From the NCBI RefSeq assembly GCF_023101765.2, contig NC_064212.1:11966001-12030000 (forward strand): a stretch of DNA of 64,000 nucleotides, written 5' to 3'. The notes beneath the pieces are model-generated. The model was not told where the DNA came from and made no database searches. It was given only the letters and a program-made list of their open reading frames with translations. The position numbers were made by a program, and so were the translations under genes. The DNA is from Spodoptera frugiperda. Its lineage: Eukaryota; Arthropoda; Insecta; Lepidoptera; Noctuidae. Positions 1 to 11,564 of this stretch are shown here, in pieces; the stretch's first letter is position 1, and the number at the start of each line of letters is the position of its first letter.

Positions 1-1
1 G

Positions 2-1291
2 TCAGCAGGCAAACAATTACCTGCTAAGAATAAACTTCTCTCCTTGTCTCCATTCTTTGACACTAAATCTAACTTAATTCGTGTGGGGGGCAGGTTGAGT
101 AATTCCTTTTACGATTACGATGTTAAGCATCCAATTCTCTTATCTAGTTCTCATATTATTTGCAAGTTGTTATTCAATACGTTTCACTTGCGTCTCTTGC
201 ATCCAGGACCACAGCTCTTACTTGCTACGATTCGTCACCACTTCTACCCTATTGGGGGCAGGAACTTGGCGAAGAAGGTCACACATCAATGCGTGAGATG
301 TTGTAGGATCAAGGCAAGCACTATCCAACCTATGATGGGAAATCTTCCAGAGCAACGCTTGCATCTGGAATTTCCTTTCTTAGACTCCGGTGTCGATTAT
401 GCTGGACCTGTCATGATAGCTGATCGTAAAGGACGAGGGTGTAGACTCATTAAAGCTTTCATTTGTGTTTTTGTGTGTCTGGCTACCAGAGCCGTCCACC
501 TCGAACTTGTATCGGACCTCACGAAGGAGGCTTTCCTGGCTGCCATGAACCGCTTTATTGCTCGAAGGGGGAAGCCACGTAACATCTTTTCCGACAACGG
601 TACAACGTTTGTCGGGGCTTTCAATGAGTTGGCTAACTTGCTATCACAGGACCTGAACTTAAGCGTCATTGATCCGGGCATTAACTTCTCTTTTATCCCT
701 GCGTACACTCCTCACTTCGGCGGATTATGGGAGTCCGCAGTTAAATCTACGAAGCACCACCTCAGAAGAGTTCTAGGTTTAACAAACCTTACTTTTGAAG
801 AGATGGCAACATGTCTAATTCAAGTGGAGGCTATCTTGAACTCCAGGCCTTTAACTCCGCTTTCCAATGATCCTTCCGACCTTACACCTTTAACTCCAGC
901 ACATTTCCTTATTGGACGATCACTTGTTATGTTGCCTCATCCACAGATCGAGAGTACGAACATCACCAATCTGCAACGGTTTCGACGAGTTGAATACTTG
1001 AAACAACATTTTTGGCATCGTTTCTCTCAGGAATACATTCTGTGGCTGCAGGAGAGGACGAAATGGCACCGATCGTCAGGAGAGCTGAAAGAAGGGACAC
1101 TCGTTGTCATTAAAGATAAAAGCTTACCGCCTTTACTCTGGCTTTTAGGGCGCATCACACGGGTGCTTCCTGGCAGAGATGGCGTAGCCAGAGTCGCCGA
1201 CATCCACACGCGAAAGGGTGTCATTCGGCGATCCTCCATCTGCCCTCTACCTGTCTCTGTTGAAGACTCTTCAACGGGGGGAGGATGTTGA
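2..1291 (+). CDS. BEL/Pao retrotransposon integrase region, cut by the window edge
   Basis: The frame is open from base 2, so the gene starts outside the window. It encodes the C-terminal part of a Pao-type polyprotein. The IRVGGRL motif marks the linker before the integrase. An HHCC zinc-binding module follows (HLRLLHPG ... HQCVRCC), then a DDE-type core: Asp in VDYAGP, Asp in FSDNGTTF and Glu in LWESAVKS, with the Pao-typical LNSRPLTPLSNDP stretch and a C-terminal DUF5641-like region (PPLLWLLGRI ... GVARVADI). Integrase inserts the DNA copy into the host genome. The frame is uninterrupted to its TGA stop, which overlaps the start of the putative 3' LTR. No break is visible in this part. Whether the whole element is intact cannot be judged. 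It is a different family from the BEL/Pao copy at 31925-36964. Confidence 0.93.
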   Translation, partial: SAGKQLPAKNKLLSLSPFFDTKSNLIRVGGRLSNSFYDYDVKHPILLSSSHIICKLLFNTFHLRLLHPGPQLLLATIRHHFYPIGGRNLAKKVTHQCVRCCRIKASTIQPMMGNLPEQRLHLEFPFLDSGVDYAGPVMIADRKGRGCRLIKAFICVFVCLATRAVHLELVSDLTKEAFLAAMNRFIARRGKPRNIFSDNGTTFVGAFNELANLLSQDLNLSVIDPGINFSFIPAYTPHFGGLWESAVKSTKHHLRRVLGLTNLTFEEMATCLIQVEAILNSRPLTPLSNDPSDLTPLTPAHFLIGRSLVMLPHPQIESTNITNLQRFRRVEYLKQHFWHRFSQEYILWLQERTKWHRSSGELKEGTLVVIKDKSLPPLLWLLGRITRVLPGRDGVARVADIHTRKGVIRRSSICPLPVSVEDSSTGGGC

Positions 1292-1579
1292 CGCACACAC
1301 TCAACTACGTGCGGCGTGCGGGAGGGCGCCACCGGCGACGACGCGCGCGGCGAGTGCCGCCCGCCCCGCGCGCCCCGCGCTTCGACAGTCCGCTGTGAGC
1401 CGCGACAACGACCCCGCGCTCGCGCTTACAATCTTTTCTTATATACTTTTCGCTCGTTAACCATATTGTAACAGTTCTTATTTTACATCATTATAACATA
1501 TTATACAGTCCACCTTTATTATTTACTCCACCTACTGAGCTATCGTCGCAACAATAGCAATCGCGTAAAAATCACTACA
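1286..1579 (+). repeat. Putative 3' LTR of the BEL/Pao element
   Basis: A polypurine tract (GGGGGGAGGA) lies immediately before TGTTGACG, the expected start of a 3' LTR, and the integrase stop codon overlaps this junction. The first 150 bases are strongly GC-rich, unlike the AT-rich surroundings. The right boundary is set at an ACTACA ending and is uncertain because the partner LTR lies outside the window. Confidence 0.6.
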
Positions 1580-1994
1580 CTAACTTAGCCTTAATATTGA
1601 TCTCATAAAAAACAGATTTATCATAGGGCGCTTTCGTATGTCAGTGAATTAATATTTAATTCATGACCCCATAAATCCCTAGCTCATCGGTAGCTGTTAA
1701 CCCGGGGCTTATAGTGAAGAAAAACAGTATGATGTAATCCGAAAATCCCGCGGGATTCGATCCCGGGATAAATTGTCTGAACTTGTTTATATTTATCTTG
1801 TCAGTTTCACATGCTTGGGCAGAAGCAGACGTTATTCAATTTTGTTGGGATATGTTCAGGTTTCACTGAGAGCGTTCTGACTGAAACTTCAGGCTGACAG
1901 TTACATAACAAAATAACGGGATTGTAGTTAACGTTTAAAGTTATTACAACGTTTTACGGGTAGGAAATCAATCCTAATTATATTTAAATGAATA

Positions 1995-2278
1995 AATTAA
2001 ATGCAAGTATGGCAGAGCAATGCTTCGGCAAGAATAGGCCGGCTAGACCGGAGTCATAGTGAAACAACGCTTGCGTTGCGTTTCGTTGTCTTAGTCTGGA
2101 GGCACAATTACCCCCCTTCCCAATCTCCGATTCCCCAATAACCCTTAAATTCCTTACCCCCAAAAGGCTGGCAACGCACTTGTAACGCCTCTGATGTTTC
2201 GGGTGTCCATGGGCGGCGGCGATTGCTTGCCATCAGGTGATCCGTCTGCTGGTTTACCGGCTTATACCACAAAAAAGA
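1995..2278 (+). mobile_element. Truncated retroelement 3' tail (lepidopteran LINE/SINE type)
   Basis: The block has GGCAACGCACTTGTAACG, then GGGTGTCCATGGGCGGCGGC and CATCAGGTGATCCGTCTG, and ends in an A-rich run. This arrangement is familiar from 3' ends of abundant lepidopteran non-LTR retroelements. It has no coding capacity. Family assignment rests on recall, not a search. Confidence 0.55.
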
Positions 2279-2594
2279 AATATAACAATGTAATATATTT
2301 CATTTCTCGCTTATAGCGTAACCTTGCCCTTACAAGTCAGTACATCATTTTGCTGGGTACATACACTACATACAAATTTCGTCGACTTTTTATTTACTAC
2401 AAACTATTTGCACTTTCCACGCTTCGCGATCTAATACAATTTAACCCTAGAAATCATATTGTTAGATTCAAAAAAAGTTCTCTCAGAGAAAACAAAAATG
2501 TTTTTATTCACGTTCTTTAGTTATCATTATTTTATTATAGTGTAGACTGTACAAATATGAAGAAAGAAGGTTTTTTTTGTATCTCACAAATATT

Positions 2595-2766
2595 CTAAAT
2601 GCGAAAGTTTGTGAATGTGTTTATTTGTATGTTTGTTACTCTCGTCAAAATGGCTTAAAAGATTGGGACGGAATTTGGAACAGGGGTATATTATAGTCTG
2701 GAATAAAACATAGAATAATTTGTATCCCTCGGGAACGAGGGCCAAACCGCTGGCAAAAGTTAGTGA
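2595..2766 (+). repeat. Dispersed lepidopteran repeat fragment
   Basis: The segment reads GCGAAAGTTTGTGAATG, GTTTGTTACTCTCGTC, GGAACAGGGGTATATTATAG and TCCCTCGGGAACGAGG in order. A related copy with the same order of blocks lies at about 30885-31050. It is a non-coding, non-autonomous element whose ends are not clear. Confidence 0.5.
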
Positions 2767-3244
2767 TATAATATAGGTGCTGGTTTTATGTACTAAATTA
2801 TCTTGTAATTAACTTATAACACCAGTAGAAAAAAGAAAGGAATAGGAATAAGGATAAGGAATTCCTAAAATTAAATATAAATTTAAAAGAGGTATTTATT
2901 ATTATTTATTCGTTCGATATTTATTATTTAATACAGCTTTTAGATTTCGACATTCTGAAAGGGTTTAAACAAAAGGATTTCGTTTAACTTAAAGTTTTAA
3001 TGGATTTGTTTTGAAAACAACATTAGGAAAAGCTATACCGTGTTGATTGAAGTTAGTAAGTAATTATTTTCTCCTGACCTTTTTGACCTCGGATTTAAAG
3101 AAAATCTATTTTTGGAACAATTATAACGTTTTGTTTATTTCCGTTGTAAATGTCTTATTATTTTCTTGAAAATCCCCATTAGTGGAAATATTATAGTGTA
3201 AAATAAAACACGTAACAATCGTTTAAATCATTTCGCCTCAAGTA

Positions 3245-3390
3245 AAACGTGGGTCCGATTCCCGCACGAAGCAACTTTTTGTGTGATCCACAAATTGTTG
3301 TTTCGGGTCTGAGTGTCATATGTGTATGTGAACTTATATGTTTGTAAACGCACCCACGACACAAGAGAAAATCCTAGTGTGGGGCAAAGT
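3245..3390 (+). mobile_element. tRNA-derived SINE, 5' truncated
   Basis: A B-box-like GGTCCGATTCCCGCAC is followed by GTGTGATCCACAAATTG, TTGTTTCGGGTCTGAGTG, GTTTGTAAACGCACCC and AATCCTAGTGTGGGGC. The same order of blocks occurs on the minus strand at 20629-20800 and 22154-22325. The tRNA-like 5' head with an A box is not clear here. Confidence 0.65.
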
Positions 3391-6300
3391 TAAAATTTTT
3401 TTTTCAAAAGGACATGGCTAAACCAAAGTATGGACGTCGTAACCCGTACAAATAAATATTGTATAAATATGGTACCTAGCAATAAATAAAGCCGCATAAT
3501 TAAAAATTGATATTTTGTAATTAAGAAGGTCCAGAAACTTGGCATATCTGCGCAATCCTGAAAATAAAGTAGCGCTCCTACGTCAAACATCGTTACAAAA
3601 ACTTCTAACTGTACATTGCTATGAACTTTTACCAAGGCGTTTTGATGTACCTGAGCCGAAAGTTATTTATATATGAGGTAGATAGGTAAACAATTCTGCT
3701 TATACTAGATAATGAACATAAAGTAACCAAGGACAGACACAAAATATATAGTAAGATTGTGCAATCTTATACAAAATATATATTTTGTGTCGATCAAAAC
3801 ATTTACAATTATTTGGTTTCAGAAAAAAGTTATTATATTACCGTTATTAAAAATTGATGTTCGTTTAATTATTTCGATTTGATTTTCGGGGAAACTAATG
3901 TCCTAATAATAGCTTGCAGTACCTACTTCCGTGTTGTCATGTCAAACCACAACAGAAAATAATCAATTATGAAACTTATTTTTGTTAATTTTTGTTCACC
4001 AAGTTATAAGAATTAGTTAAACACAAAATAATTCATAAGTGAATATTTAAATGATACGGGTTAGCGTGAAATTCGTATTCTTGTTATTATGCCTGGGTCA
4101 GTCATTTAGCCATCTCCTTTCATTCAGATTACTTCAGCCATTTTGATGTGATGGACTAAGAAACAAACACACAATCACACAAACATTCACATTTATAATA
4201 TAAATAACTTAAGTAATCTTTACTTGTATTCATTCCAAAATACCAAGGTTAAATAAAGAGTAATATAATTTAGGTAATCCATTACAATATTCATTACAAA
4301 CAGCAAAATTACATTGAATTCTCTTGAAATTTAGGAATATGAAAAATATTTTCCAAGTATTAGGACTTTTTAACACGTCTAAAGGCCATGATTCGGTTCT
4401 CCAGTCACGAATCGGATAAAATTTTTCATCCGAAAAGTTTGGCGCCGCGTGTTGCTTGTCAAATCAGTTGACCTTGATCTCATTTACTCATAAATAACTT
4501 GAAATATAATATTTATTAACAGATGAATAGTGGTTTATAGTCTTACTAGCGACCCGCTCCAGCTTCGCATGGGTGCAATGTTGATATATTATGCATGAAT
4601 TATACATATAAACCTTCCTCTTATCTATTAAAAAAACCACATCAAAAAGATTTAAGCATACAAAGGGACATAGGGACAGAGAAAGGGTCTTTGTTTTATA
4701 CTATGTAGTGAAATACAATCATGCTTGTACACCAAGTATGCATAAAGGGATTCATGAATATAGATGAAGCCAATTATGTCATATGGCATCCCGATGTCTC
4801 TATCTACCCCAATGAGATGGTATAGTCAAAAATGTATTGTGTGAAAGTCCCAATCCTAAAAATAGGTCCAAACAGACCGGGGTAAATAAGTTTATCAAAA
4901 AATTTGGGACAATAACCGGTGTACGAGACCCAAGAGAGCCGTAGTAGATTGGTCGCATGGCCCCAATTTTTTTTTCTGTAACTACAGTTTCTCTTTATTG
5001 CGTTTGTGGCGTAAACTTGATGAAGAAAATATAATAAAGGTAGTTTTGGGTAAGCAATGTATTTCAATTTATTCGTTCATTGACAGAGGGCAGATGTGAG
5101 ATGCAATATGAAGTTACTATTACCAACTATTATACTATACCTAGCATAATATGTATTATGTACGTAACAACGTAAGATTTGCAAACATTATATTGAATAT
5201 GCAAAAAATAAAATTATCCCCTAAACGCAAATTTTGACAAATCGCATCACCTTTCTATAGATCCTCGTTATTTGTGAAAAAGAGGTTCTGTCAGTAATTG
5301 AGCAAGATAAACAGTTTCTGCCTATGTGTTAGCATTTTTTCGGAAAGAAAAAAATAGAAGGGTTTATGTAAATTGACGTGTGGACAAAAAATATGTAAGG
5401 AATTATTTTCAATGCTTTCTTCGTATCTTTTCAGAAGTTTTCTATTCAAAACAATAGCAGAACATAGTGATTACACTGGTGTACCTAAATCTCTGATTTA
5501 TAAACGGGTTTATTAAGTTTGAGTCTTCTCCCCCTTCCTGACGACAAACCAATTAAAATTTTGGTACACACTCTTATTCTTGATGACCATACACATTAAA
5601 ACCGTTTAACATAAAAAATACTTTTTATTTGCATGTGTCACTTGTCACAGAATGTTGTTACTATTAAGTGCAAATTATGACAATCTTTAAGAACTTACCA
5701 TATACCAGTATATCCACACAGCTAACGTCCAGATTGTTTGTAGCCACCTATGATAGAACAACGGAACTAACATAGCAAAGTGTGAAAGTCTCATCGAATA
5801 GATGGCACTGATAATAAGATGGCTTTACTCCACTATACACCCTAGTAATCAATCAATATTAAAACTTTTCTTTGTAACTGAATCCAAATAATTTGTTACA
5901 TCCATAATGGTATTACTCACATGTCACCGAACTTGGCAAGTTCCACGCATAACTTGGTAAGTTTCAAAGCAAATTGTTTCAATACTGTACCACAGATGGC
6001 GCCCTATGTAATAAAATATTGAAATTATATTTTAAGATTTGCACTGTACTTTTATTTCAAATACCATTCAAGACTTAACCAGCAATTAATATCATATTTT
6101 TATCGTGGAAGTCTTGAAGTTAATATATTAAGCGGTGCTGCCATCTAATAAGTTCGGTAGAAACTATCAACATTTTCACTGAACTTCAGGTTACGAGCTT
6201 ATTTCCAAGTTTCACCATAGATGTCGTTACACATACGTAGAAAGTAGAGAAAAGCAAAAATGTAAAGGTGACATAATGGTTATAATAAAAACAGGATTCA

Positions 6301-6794
6301 ACATCAAGATTCAACAAAGGCTAAAAAGAAAAATTAATTAAAAAAGTAGCGCTTTTACGTAATGCCATGTATAATGTTTTTACAAAAATACGTATTCGTA
6401 CAATACATGTTAGTAATTATTATAATTACGTGAAAATAACAAATACCTTTATGCAAATATCAAATTCTTTAAGTAAAGTACTAGAGCAACATAAGTAGTA
6501 CGTGATAAGCTAACGGACGAACCTTATTACGCGCGTCGCATATCGTTGACATTCGTTAATTAAAAAATATTACTAGAACATAAACAGCAAGAATATGGAT
6601 ATATGGCATTTTGCGCAAGTACATTTTTATACACTTTTTGTTTACAGTAAAATCATTTTAAAGTTAAAATTATGTATTTTTATTTGTACTTTAACCATAC
6701 AATATGTGTATATTCACATAATTTCTAAAATCAATTAATCAAGCTCATATTGATTTTAATACCTACAATAACGTTATTGCTATCATACTCGTTC
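3391..6794. other. Gene-free AT-rich DNA
   Basis: No coding region, RNA gene or tandem array is recognised, apart from a Helitron-like fragment at about 4546-4711. Short frames in this stretch have no recognisable domain and the composition is strongly AT-rich. Confidence 0.55.
4546..4711 (-). mobile_element. Helitron-like non-autonomous fragment
   Basis: On the minus strand the segment begins TCACTACATAGTATAAAAC and ends with a GC-rich block, GCGGGTCGCTAG, before a T. TC at the start and CTAG at the end are Helitron hallmarks. The interior contains a block found in many lepidopteran repeats (GATTTAAGCATACA on the plus strand). The flanking A/T insertion context is imperfect on one side, so the call is tentative. 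Confidence 0.45.
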
Positions 6795-6799
6795 ACGTC

Positions 6800-6877
6800 A
6801 TGGTGACGTTTGTCGTGACGTAACTTGTCACGGGACGCTTCAACATAGCGGGAAAGAGTACTAGGGCGACATAAATG
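6800..6877 (+). repeat. Type A unit, degenerate
   Basis: GTGACGTAACTTGTCAC could form a short stem and is followed at about 60 bp by TACTAGGGCGACAT, which matches the shared terminal block. The GACCG arm is not recognisable. Confidence 0.45.
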
Positions 6878-6919
6878 TCAGCAGATCTAATTGCGCACCG
6901 TGACTCATTTACAGCAGTA

Positions 6920-6970
6920 TGACGTCGTTGAAGGCTTCAGTAATGCGATAAATCAAACTAGGACAACATA
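6920..6970 (+). repeat. Type A unit, degenerate
   Basis: It carries AAGGCTTCAGTAATGCG followed by AACTAGGACAACATAG. It matches the 3' arm and terminal block of better-preserved units, without a clear 5' arm. Confidence 0.45.
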
Positions 6971-7103
6971 GATAGGAGCAGTTGTGACTATAATAATAGA
7001 ACTAAAATATACATTACTTGAATCTTTCAACTTCTTCGTAGCTTCGTAGCAGCAGCGTAGTAACTACGCAGCTACAATCGATATTCGTAGCCAAGTGCTA
7101 CGC

Positions 7104-7176
7104 GAGTGACGTCGAACATGACGTTATCGTGGTGAAAGCTTCAGGGCTCGCTGAAAAATGTACTAAGGACGCATGA
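7104..7176 (+). repeat. Type A unit
   Basis: GGTGAAAGCTTCAGGGCTCGC is followed by TGTACTAAGGACGCATGAATG. The upstream GTAGCC ... GCTACG arms are also present between 7086 and 7102. Confidence 0.5.
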
Positions 7177-7771
7177 ATGTGAAGAAGTTAAAAAGCTCTA
7201 TACAATTTGAAGTGTATCAACAGCTTGCGGATTGAAATCGAAAGAAGGATTTTTGTTAGAGCGTGATATTGATAAAAAAGTTTCTATTTTATAGTAATTA
7301 ATTATGAAATTAAAGTTAAAGTAATATTTTATTTGGTAGTTTCTTCTAAATTTACTACCCATTCTAAAATGTACCCATTTTAAAAGAACTTACTAATAGA
7401 TAATAGTTTTCATGATTATTTTTTAGTTATTATAGTTTTATTAATTATTATCTCTAGATTTATAGTGTCTTATTGTATGTGTATCTTAATTTGTACGCTT
7501 TGAGAAATATTTTTTATAAAACCAATTATTCTGTTCATGTCCCCCTTTTATAAACTTTTATCGTATATCAAAACACTTGATATCAACTAGGTAACGGTTA
7601 TCAGATAGGTTAAACACACAAACACACGATAAGGTATGTGCGTCTGTGTGAACTTTCATAGTTCCATTGATAAGAAAGAAAGAGAGAGAGAATGAAAGAA
7701 GAGTACATAAATGTGCGAGCGGGAAAGCCTCCCTTAAAAGCACGTGGAACTCGAACTTTCATTTCTAGTGT

Positions 7772-7825
7772 GTTTATATTCTCCTAGTACTTCGGGTCGC
7801 GAAACTGAAACCTGTCGCCATGACA
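7772..7825 (-). repeat. Type A unit on the minus strand, diverged
   Basis: On the minus strand the order is GGCGACAGGTTTCAG, then CGCGACCCGAAGTACTAGG and AGAATA. The 3' block is well kept. The stem arms are diverged. Confidence 0.5.
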
Positions 7826-8175
7826 ATGTCAACGTCACCAATTTCCATCGATTATTTTGATAAGTATGTTTGTCAATCATTTTTGTCAAGGTTTTAAATC
7901 AATATTATGTTTCTGACAACTTGAAGCTGTATATTTTTTTTGTAAATTGTAGTTTTTACTTACTAACTTAATATACAACTATTTAAAGCAAAGCTGATGG
8001 CTCTGTTGCATTTTATAATACTTTGTTGATTACCTTGTAACAAGACACAATATTCTTCAAACTATGTAGACAAACTATTATCATTATACATAAGACATCT
8101 TATTTTCAAAAAGTGTTACCAGTAAAGATATTCCTTTCATGTTTCATTCAGTATCAAGTTTCAGTTTACGGAGAA

Positions 8176-8262
8176 CGGTCGCCATGTGCACGGGTTGCCC
8201 GTAGCGACGACGCTACCCGCAGGATCGAAAGTTCGGGCGAAAAGTACTAGGGCGGTATGAAG
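8176..8262 (+). repeat. Type A unit, diverged
   Basis: GGTCGCC and GTAGCGACGACG provide complementary GTCGC/GCGAC arms, followed by GTTCGGGCGAAAAGTACTAG and GGCGGTATGAA. The unit keeps the general plan but not the GTTTCA arm. Confidence 0.5.
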
Positions 8263-8694
8263 CAGCAGCACGTTTATTTAACTTCTTTGATCAACAACAT
8301 TGCTCATGTGAAATATGAAAAGCATATGAAAAGTTATTCAGAACTTTTAAACCATTTGTATAATCTCAAATTTGAATTATCAAAATCTTTGCGAAATGTT
8401 TTAACCTTAGTGGTTTTTTGGTTGCTATTTGTTATTTATATTATTATTGTTTTGTGTAAATAATAAATAAAGTAAAAAAAAACAATATTTAACTTGGAGC
8501 AACTACGTAAAATACAATCGGGCAAAAACAAGTATTTACTACTTATTTGCTTGGAGTAAAAAAGTAATTTATATATTCTTTTTTATTTTCTGAATTGCAG
8601 AACTTATTGAAATCGATGAAGTTGTATTGAGTAGTTGATCACGGCTACGAAATGGTAGCACGTGAGTCGTAGCAACGTACGTAGCGCGTAGTCC

Positions 8695-8771
8695 GTAGCC
8701 GTAGCAACTGACCTCGACCGTGGAGCCAGAGACCTGCGCATTCGGGTGAAATCATACTGGGATTGCATAAG
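8695..8771 (+). repeat. Type A unit, diverged
   Basis: GTAGCCGTAGCAACTGACC and CGACCGTGGAGCC are followed by CATTCGGGTGAAATCATACT and GGGATTGCAT. The CCG/CGG arms and terminal block are present. Directly upstream lies a run of GTAGC-type repeats. Confidence 0.5.
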
Positions 8772-9060
8772 CTTGAAGAACATGGGATTAAGTTTGCTTG
8801 AACTTTCAGTTAAAGCTTGAAGGAATAGTTTTCATGTCTAGTCAGAAATTATTTTAATGTGATAAGTTATAAAAAATATTTAACGAAAGTTGTTGTTTAT
8901 AATTTCTTGTAAAGTTGATTAAGTTTTACAAATAAATTATTAAGTTATTTATTCTTGAAATTGGATTTCAATGAGTAACTTCTTACTATTAAAACTAATT
9001 TAAAACCGATAATTATGTAATGAAATAAAAAAAAGATGTTATGCATTGCCTAATCAAAGC

Positions 9061-9135
9061 CATAGCGACCGTAAATCTTGCGACGCAAAGTTTCTGCGCT
9101 TTAGTAATTTGTAGCAAGAGGATAGAGTATAACAA
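9061..9135 (+). repeat. Type A unit, diverged
   Basis: CATAGCGACCGTAAATC, then GCAAAGTTTCTGCGCTTTAG, matches the 5' arm, 3' arm and bulge of the family. The terminal block is poorly preserved (AAGAGGATAGAG). Confidence 0.5.
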
Positions 9136-9183
9136 AGGTTTGTTTGTAGATTTCACGCATATGAGACGCAAGCGGTGCTGAAA

Positions 9184-9236
9184 CGGCCGTGCAACGCAAG
9201 GCCTCACTGCTCCGGTCAAACATACCAGGGTAGCAT
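9184..9236 (+). repeat. Type A unit
   Basis: CGGCCGTG is followed by CAAGGCCTCACTGCTCCGGTC and CATACCAGGGTAGCAT. The downstream GAAGGGCAAATTTTCAG block seen in other units is also present. Confidence 0.6.
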
Positions 9237-9570
9237 AAAATAAAGAAGGGCAAATTTTCAGCAGAAGCCTCGTCGACCTTTTGTGCGGCACGACTGAGTA
9301 AAAGAGAAATGAATAAGTTAGCTTTACATTACGGAAAAACTCTACGAATAACATATTAGAATATTAATAAATTTATGCAATTTCAATTTAAAAATATAAA
9401 AAAAAATATGAACAACTGAAAAAAAACACCACCTAAAAATAAACCAAAAGATATACTAAAATTATTTAAACTTAATTCTATAATTATTATGATTGATAAC
9501 GTTAATGTAGCAAAATGTTCATGCAAAAAATTATAAACCCATTACGTAGCAACCTACGTGATCGTCATAG

Positions 9571-9628
9571 CAACCGTTAGCCTAAAGAAAGGCTTAAGCG
9601 CTCCGGTCTGAAGTACTAGGACAATATG
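9571..9628 (+). repeat. Type A unit with a replaced inner stem
   Basis: ACCG (9573-9576) pairs with CGGT (9604-9607). The inner stem is TTAGCC with GGCTTAA (one unpaired base) instead of the usual TGAAAC with GTTTCA. The bulge GCGCTC is unchanged. AGTACTAGGACAATATG follows. Both inner arms have changed together, which supports a selected stem. Confidence 0.7.
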
Positions 9629-10020
9629 TGATGAAGGAGGTTAAATTTCTGGTCCGGTGAAAGCTTCATCGGATGTTTGCCAACAAACCCCGCCTACTCT
9701 GCAACAGGCGCGTGTGAGAGAGAAAGGAGCAAAAAGGAGCAACTGATATCCACGTGTTGTCCATGTGGCCGTCGCGTCGACATAGGCTGTTTTGTTAGTA
9801 CAGGACAAAAAAGTAACATAATTGCTGAGAAAATATAGCTTAATCATATCCACAATGTATTAATAAGCGTTACTGTTATGCTTTTTAAACGTAGATAAAA
9901 CTATTAAAAAGCTTAAGAATGTCTATGACCATAAATTCCACGATATCAAATGTGAAATGTCGTGAAAATATTCAAAATATTAAACGATTGCCGACTACTA
10001 CTGCTGCGCCAAGTTACTTA

Positions 10021-10079
10021 GCAACCGTGGAACGAGTAAAGGCTTCACCGCTTCGATCAAATGTACCAGTATAACATGT
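10021..10079 (+). repeat. Type A unit
   Basis: GCAACCGTGGAACG is followed by AAGGCTTCACCGCTTCGATC and ATGTACCAGTATAACATG. The outer pairing is weakened by CGGTC changing to CGATC. Confidence 0.6.
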
Positions 10080-10425
10080 AACAAGGGAGTTCATTTTCAG
10101 GAAAACGTCAATAACATACACATAACACTAATAAAAAGGAGAGACATGGAAAAACCAGTTTTGGTATGTTAAAGTAAATTATACTGTTCTGTTGTTGACA
10201 GTACGAGTGAAGTTGACTGGGAGACAAATTATTTGTTTTAAGATAAATAAATTATTTTTAATTGTTAAAATCTTAATATTAAAAAACATTAAAATACTAT
10301 ACTATTTATTTATTTAGGTACGGCAAACAATGAAGTTTACGAATAAATGGCTTGTTAAAAAAATGGATGATTGGTGTAAAGTTCACTCGAAGAAAGTTCT
10401 GGGAAACATATCGGAGACTACGTGG

Positions 10426-10513
10426 CTTCCGTAGCCCGTAGCAACCGCGCGACGACCGTGAAACGTCCACACAAAGGTTTCGCCGCTTCGGTCATTTGTA
10501 CCAGGAGAGCATG
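10426..10513 (+). repeat. Type A unit, well preserved
   Basis: The hairpin at 10454-10493 has GACCG pairing with CGGTC and GAAAC pairing with GTTTC, with bulge GCCGCTT and a loop containing CCACACAAAG. TGTACCAGGAGAGCATGG follows, then a TATTTCAGTGGAAG block. Confidence 0.7.
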
Positions 10514-10544
10514 GAATGAGAAAAGTTCTATTTCAGTGGAAGTT

Positions 10545-10622
10545 TCAGTGAGAATAGACATACAGACACTAACACACACACATGTATCAAAAGTATGGGT
10601 GTGTGTGTACACCCATACATTG
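10545..10622. repeat. CA/TG-rich simple sequence with an inverted repeat
   Basis: Alternating CA and TG runs occur between GACACTAACACACAC and GTGTACACCCATAC. A short palindrome, GGGTGTGTGTGTACACCC, is embedded. No gene is seen. Confidence 0.6.
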
Positions 10623-10646
10623 AATATAGTATTATCGTTTTATTAG

Positions 10647-10740
10647 GTCGTTGCTACGATACGTGCCCTTTGTAGCGAGGACGCGACCGTCAAATGTGTG
10701 AAGGCTTCAGCGCTCCGGTCAAATGTACCAGCACTTCATG
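10647..10740 (+). repeat. Type A unit with both stems
   Basis: GTTGCTAC pairs with GTAGCGA further on. Then GACCG (10685-10689) pairs with CGGTC (10716-10720) around AAGGCTTCAGCGCTC. AATGTACCAGCACTTCATG ends the unit. The inner TGAAAC arm is changed to TCAAAT here. Confidence 0.65.
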
Positions 10741-11247
10741 TACAGAGGAAGATCGAATTTAGTGAAAATTGTAGCAGTAACATGGTTCTAGTGTATCTTC
10801 GTCATCAGGACGACTACTGATGGACATTATTTGAATAAATGCTTTGCTCTTGGTTACAGAGTTGGCTAAACAAATGCTATTTATTGACTGATTTCAAAAA
10901 AAGGAGGTTAATAGTTTGACTTGTATTTATGCATGTTTAAACCGATTTTGATACGGTTTTCAGCGTTGTATTTAACAGATTTAGGAGAGTTTTGGGGATA
11001 CTGTTTATATTACTTAAAAAACATTGAAAAGGTAAGGAGAACTGCAGTCTTTTTTAAAATAAGTTTTATTTGTGTTGCTAAGTAAACTTTTTTTCTTGTT
11101 ATTTACTTTTTAATTTTTTTTAACTATTTAAACAAACAACTAACGCAGTAAATTAGGTAGGTACTTCAATGTTTAACTCAAAATAACACACTGATTTATT
11201 TGTGAAATATTTTTATTATGAAACATGCTAACACATACAAAGGCTTC

Positions 11248-11325
11248 GTTGCTAGGGTACCGTAGCGACTGTGAATAGTGAAAGGCAACGTTTCAGCACT
11301 CCGATCATATGTACTAGGATAACAT
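11248..11325 (+). repeat. Type A unit with both stems
   Basis: GTTGCTA pairs with TAGCGAC across a short loop. GTGAA and GTTTCAGCACTCCGATC follow, then TGTACTAGGATAACAT. The terminal block is canonical. Confidence 0.7.
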
Positions 11326-11388
11326 AGAGTAAAAGAGATCAAAGTTCAGTGGAAAGCTAACAAGCAAAACTTTCTAATAACACACGCC

Positions 11389-11473
11389 TGTTGCTAGGAT
11401 ATCGTACTGACGCGACCGTGAAACTTGTGAAGCAAGGTTTCAGTACTCCGGTCAAATGTACTAGGTTATCATA
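11389..11473 (+). repeat. Type A unit, well preserved
   Basis: GACCG (from 11414) pairs with CGGTC (to 11453) and TGAAAC pairs with GTTTCA, with bulge GTACTC in place of GCGCTC. AATGTACTAGGTTATCAT follows. The upstream arm GTTGCTAGG is present. Confidence 0.75.
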
Positions 11474-11564
11474 ACAAAAAAGGAAGCATTTAGTTAAAGC
11501 TTTGGTAAAGGCATACATACATGCTCATATTTAATCAAAGAAAACTAAGTATATTTTTTTCTAG

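Larger units (their letters stand above)
1580..3244. other. Gene-free AT-rich DNA with repeat fragments
   Basis: No coding region is supported. The stretch holds a retroelement tail near 2.0-2.3 kb and part of a dispersed repeat near 2.6-2.8 kb, listed separately. Nothing else is recognised. Confidence 0.6.

Noticed and set aside
7558..7743. 61-residue frame with a membrane-like segment
   Set aside because: It comes from an AG/CT-rich simple sequence run, with no start context or domain support.
8257..8463. 68-residue frame with a hydrophobic C-terminus
   Set aside because: It overlaps the end of a type A unit in AT-rich DNA, has no recognisable domain and no supporting context.
9013..9354. 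113-residue minus-strand frame
   Set aside because: It covers two type A units and is a by-product of their GC-richer sequence. No domain is seen.
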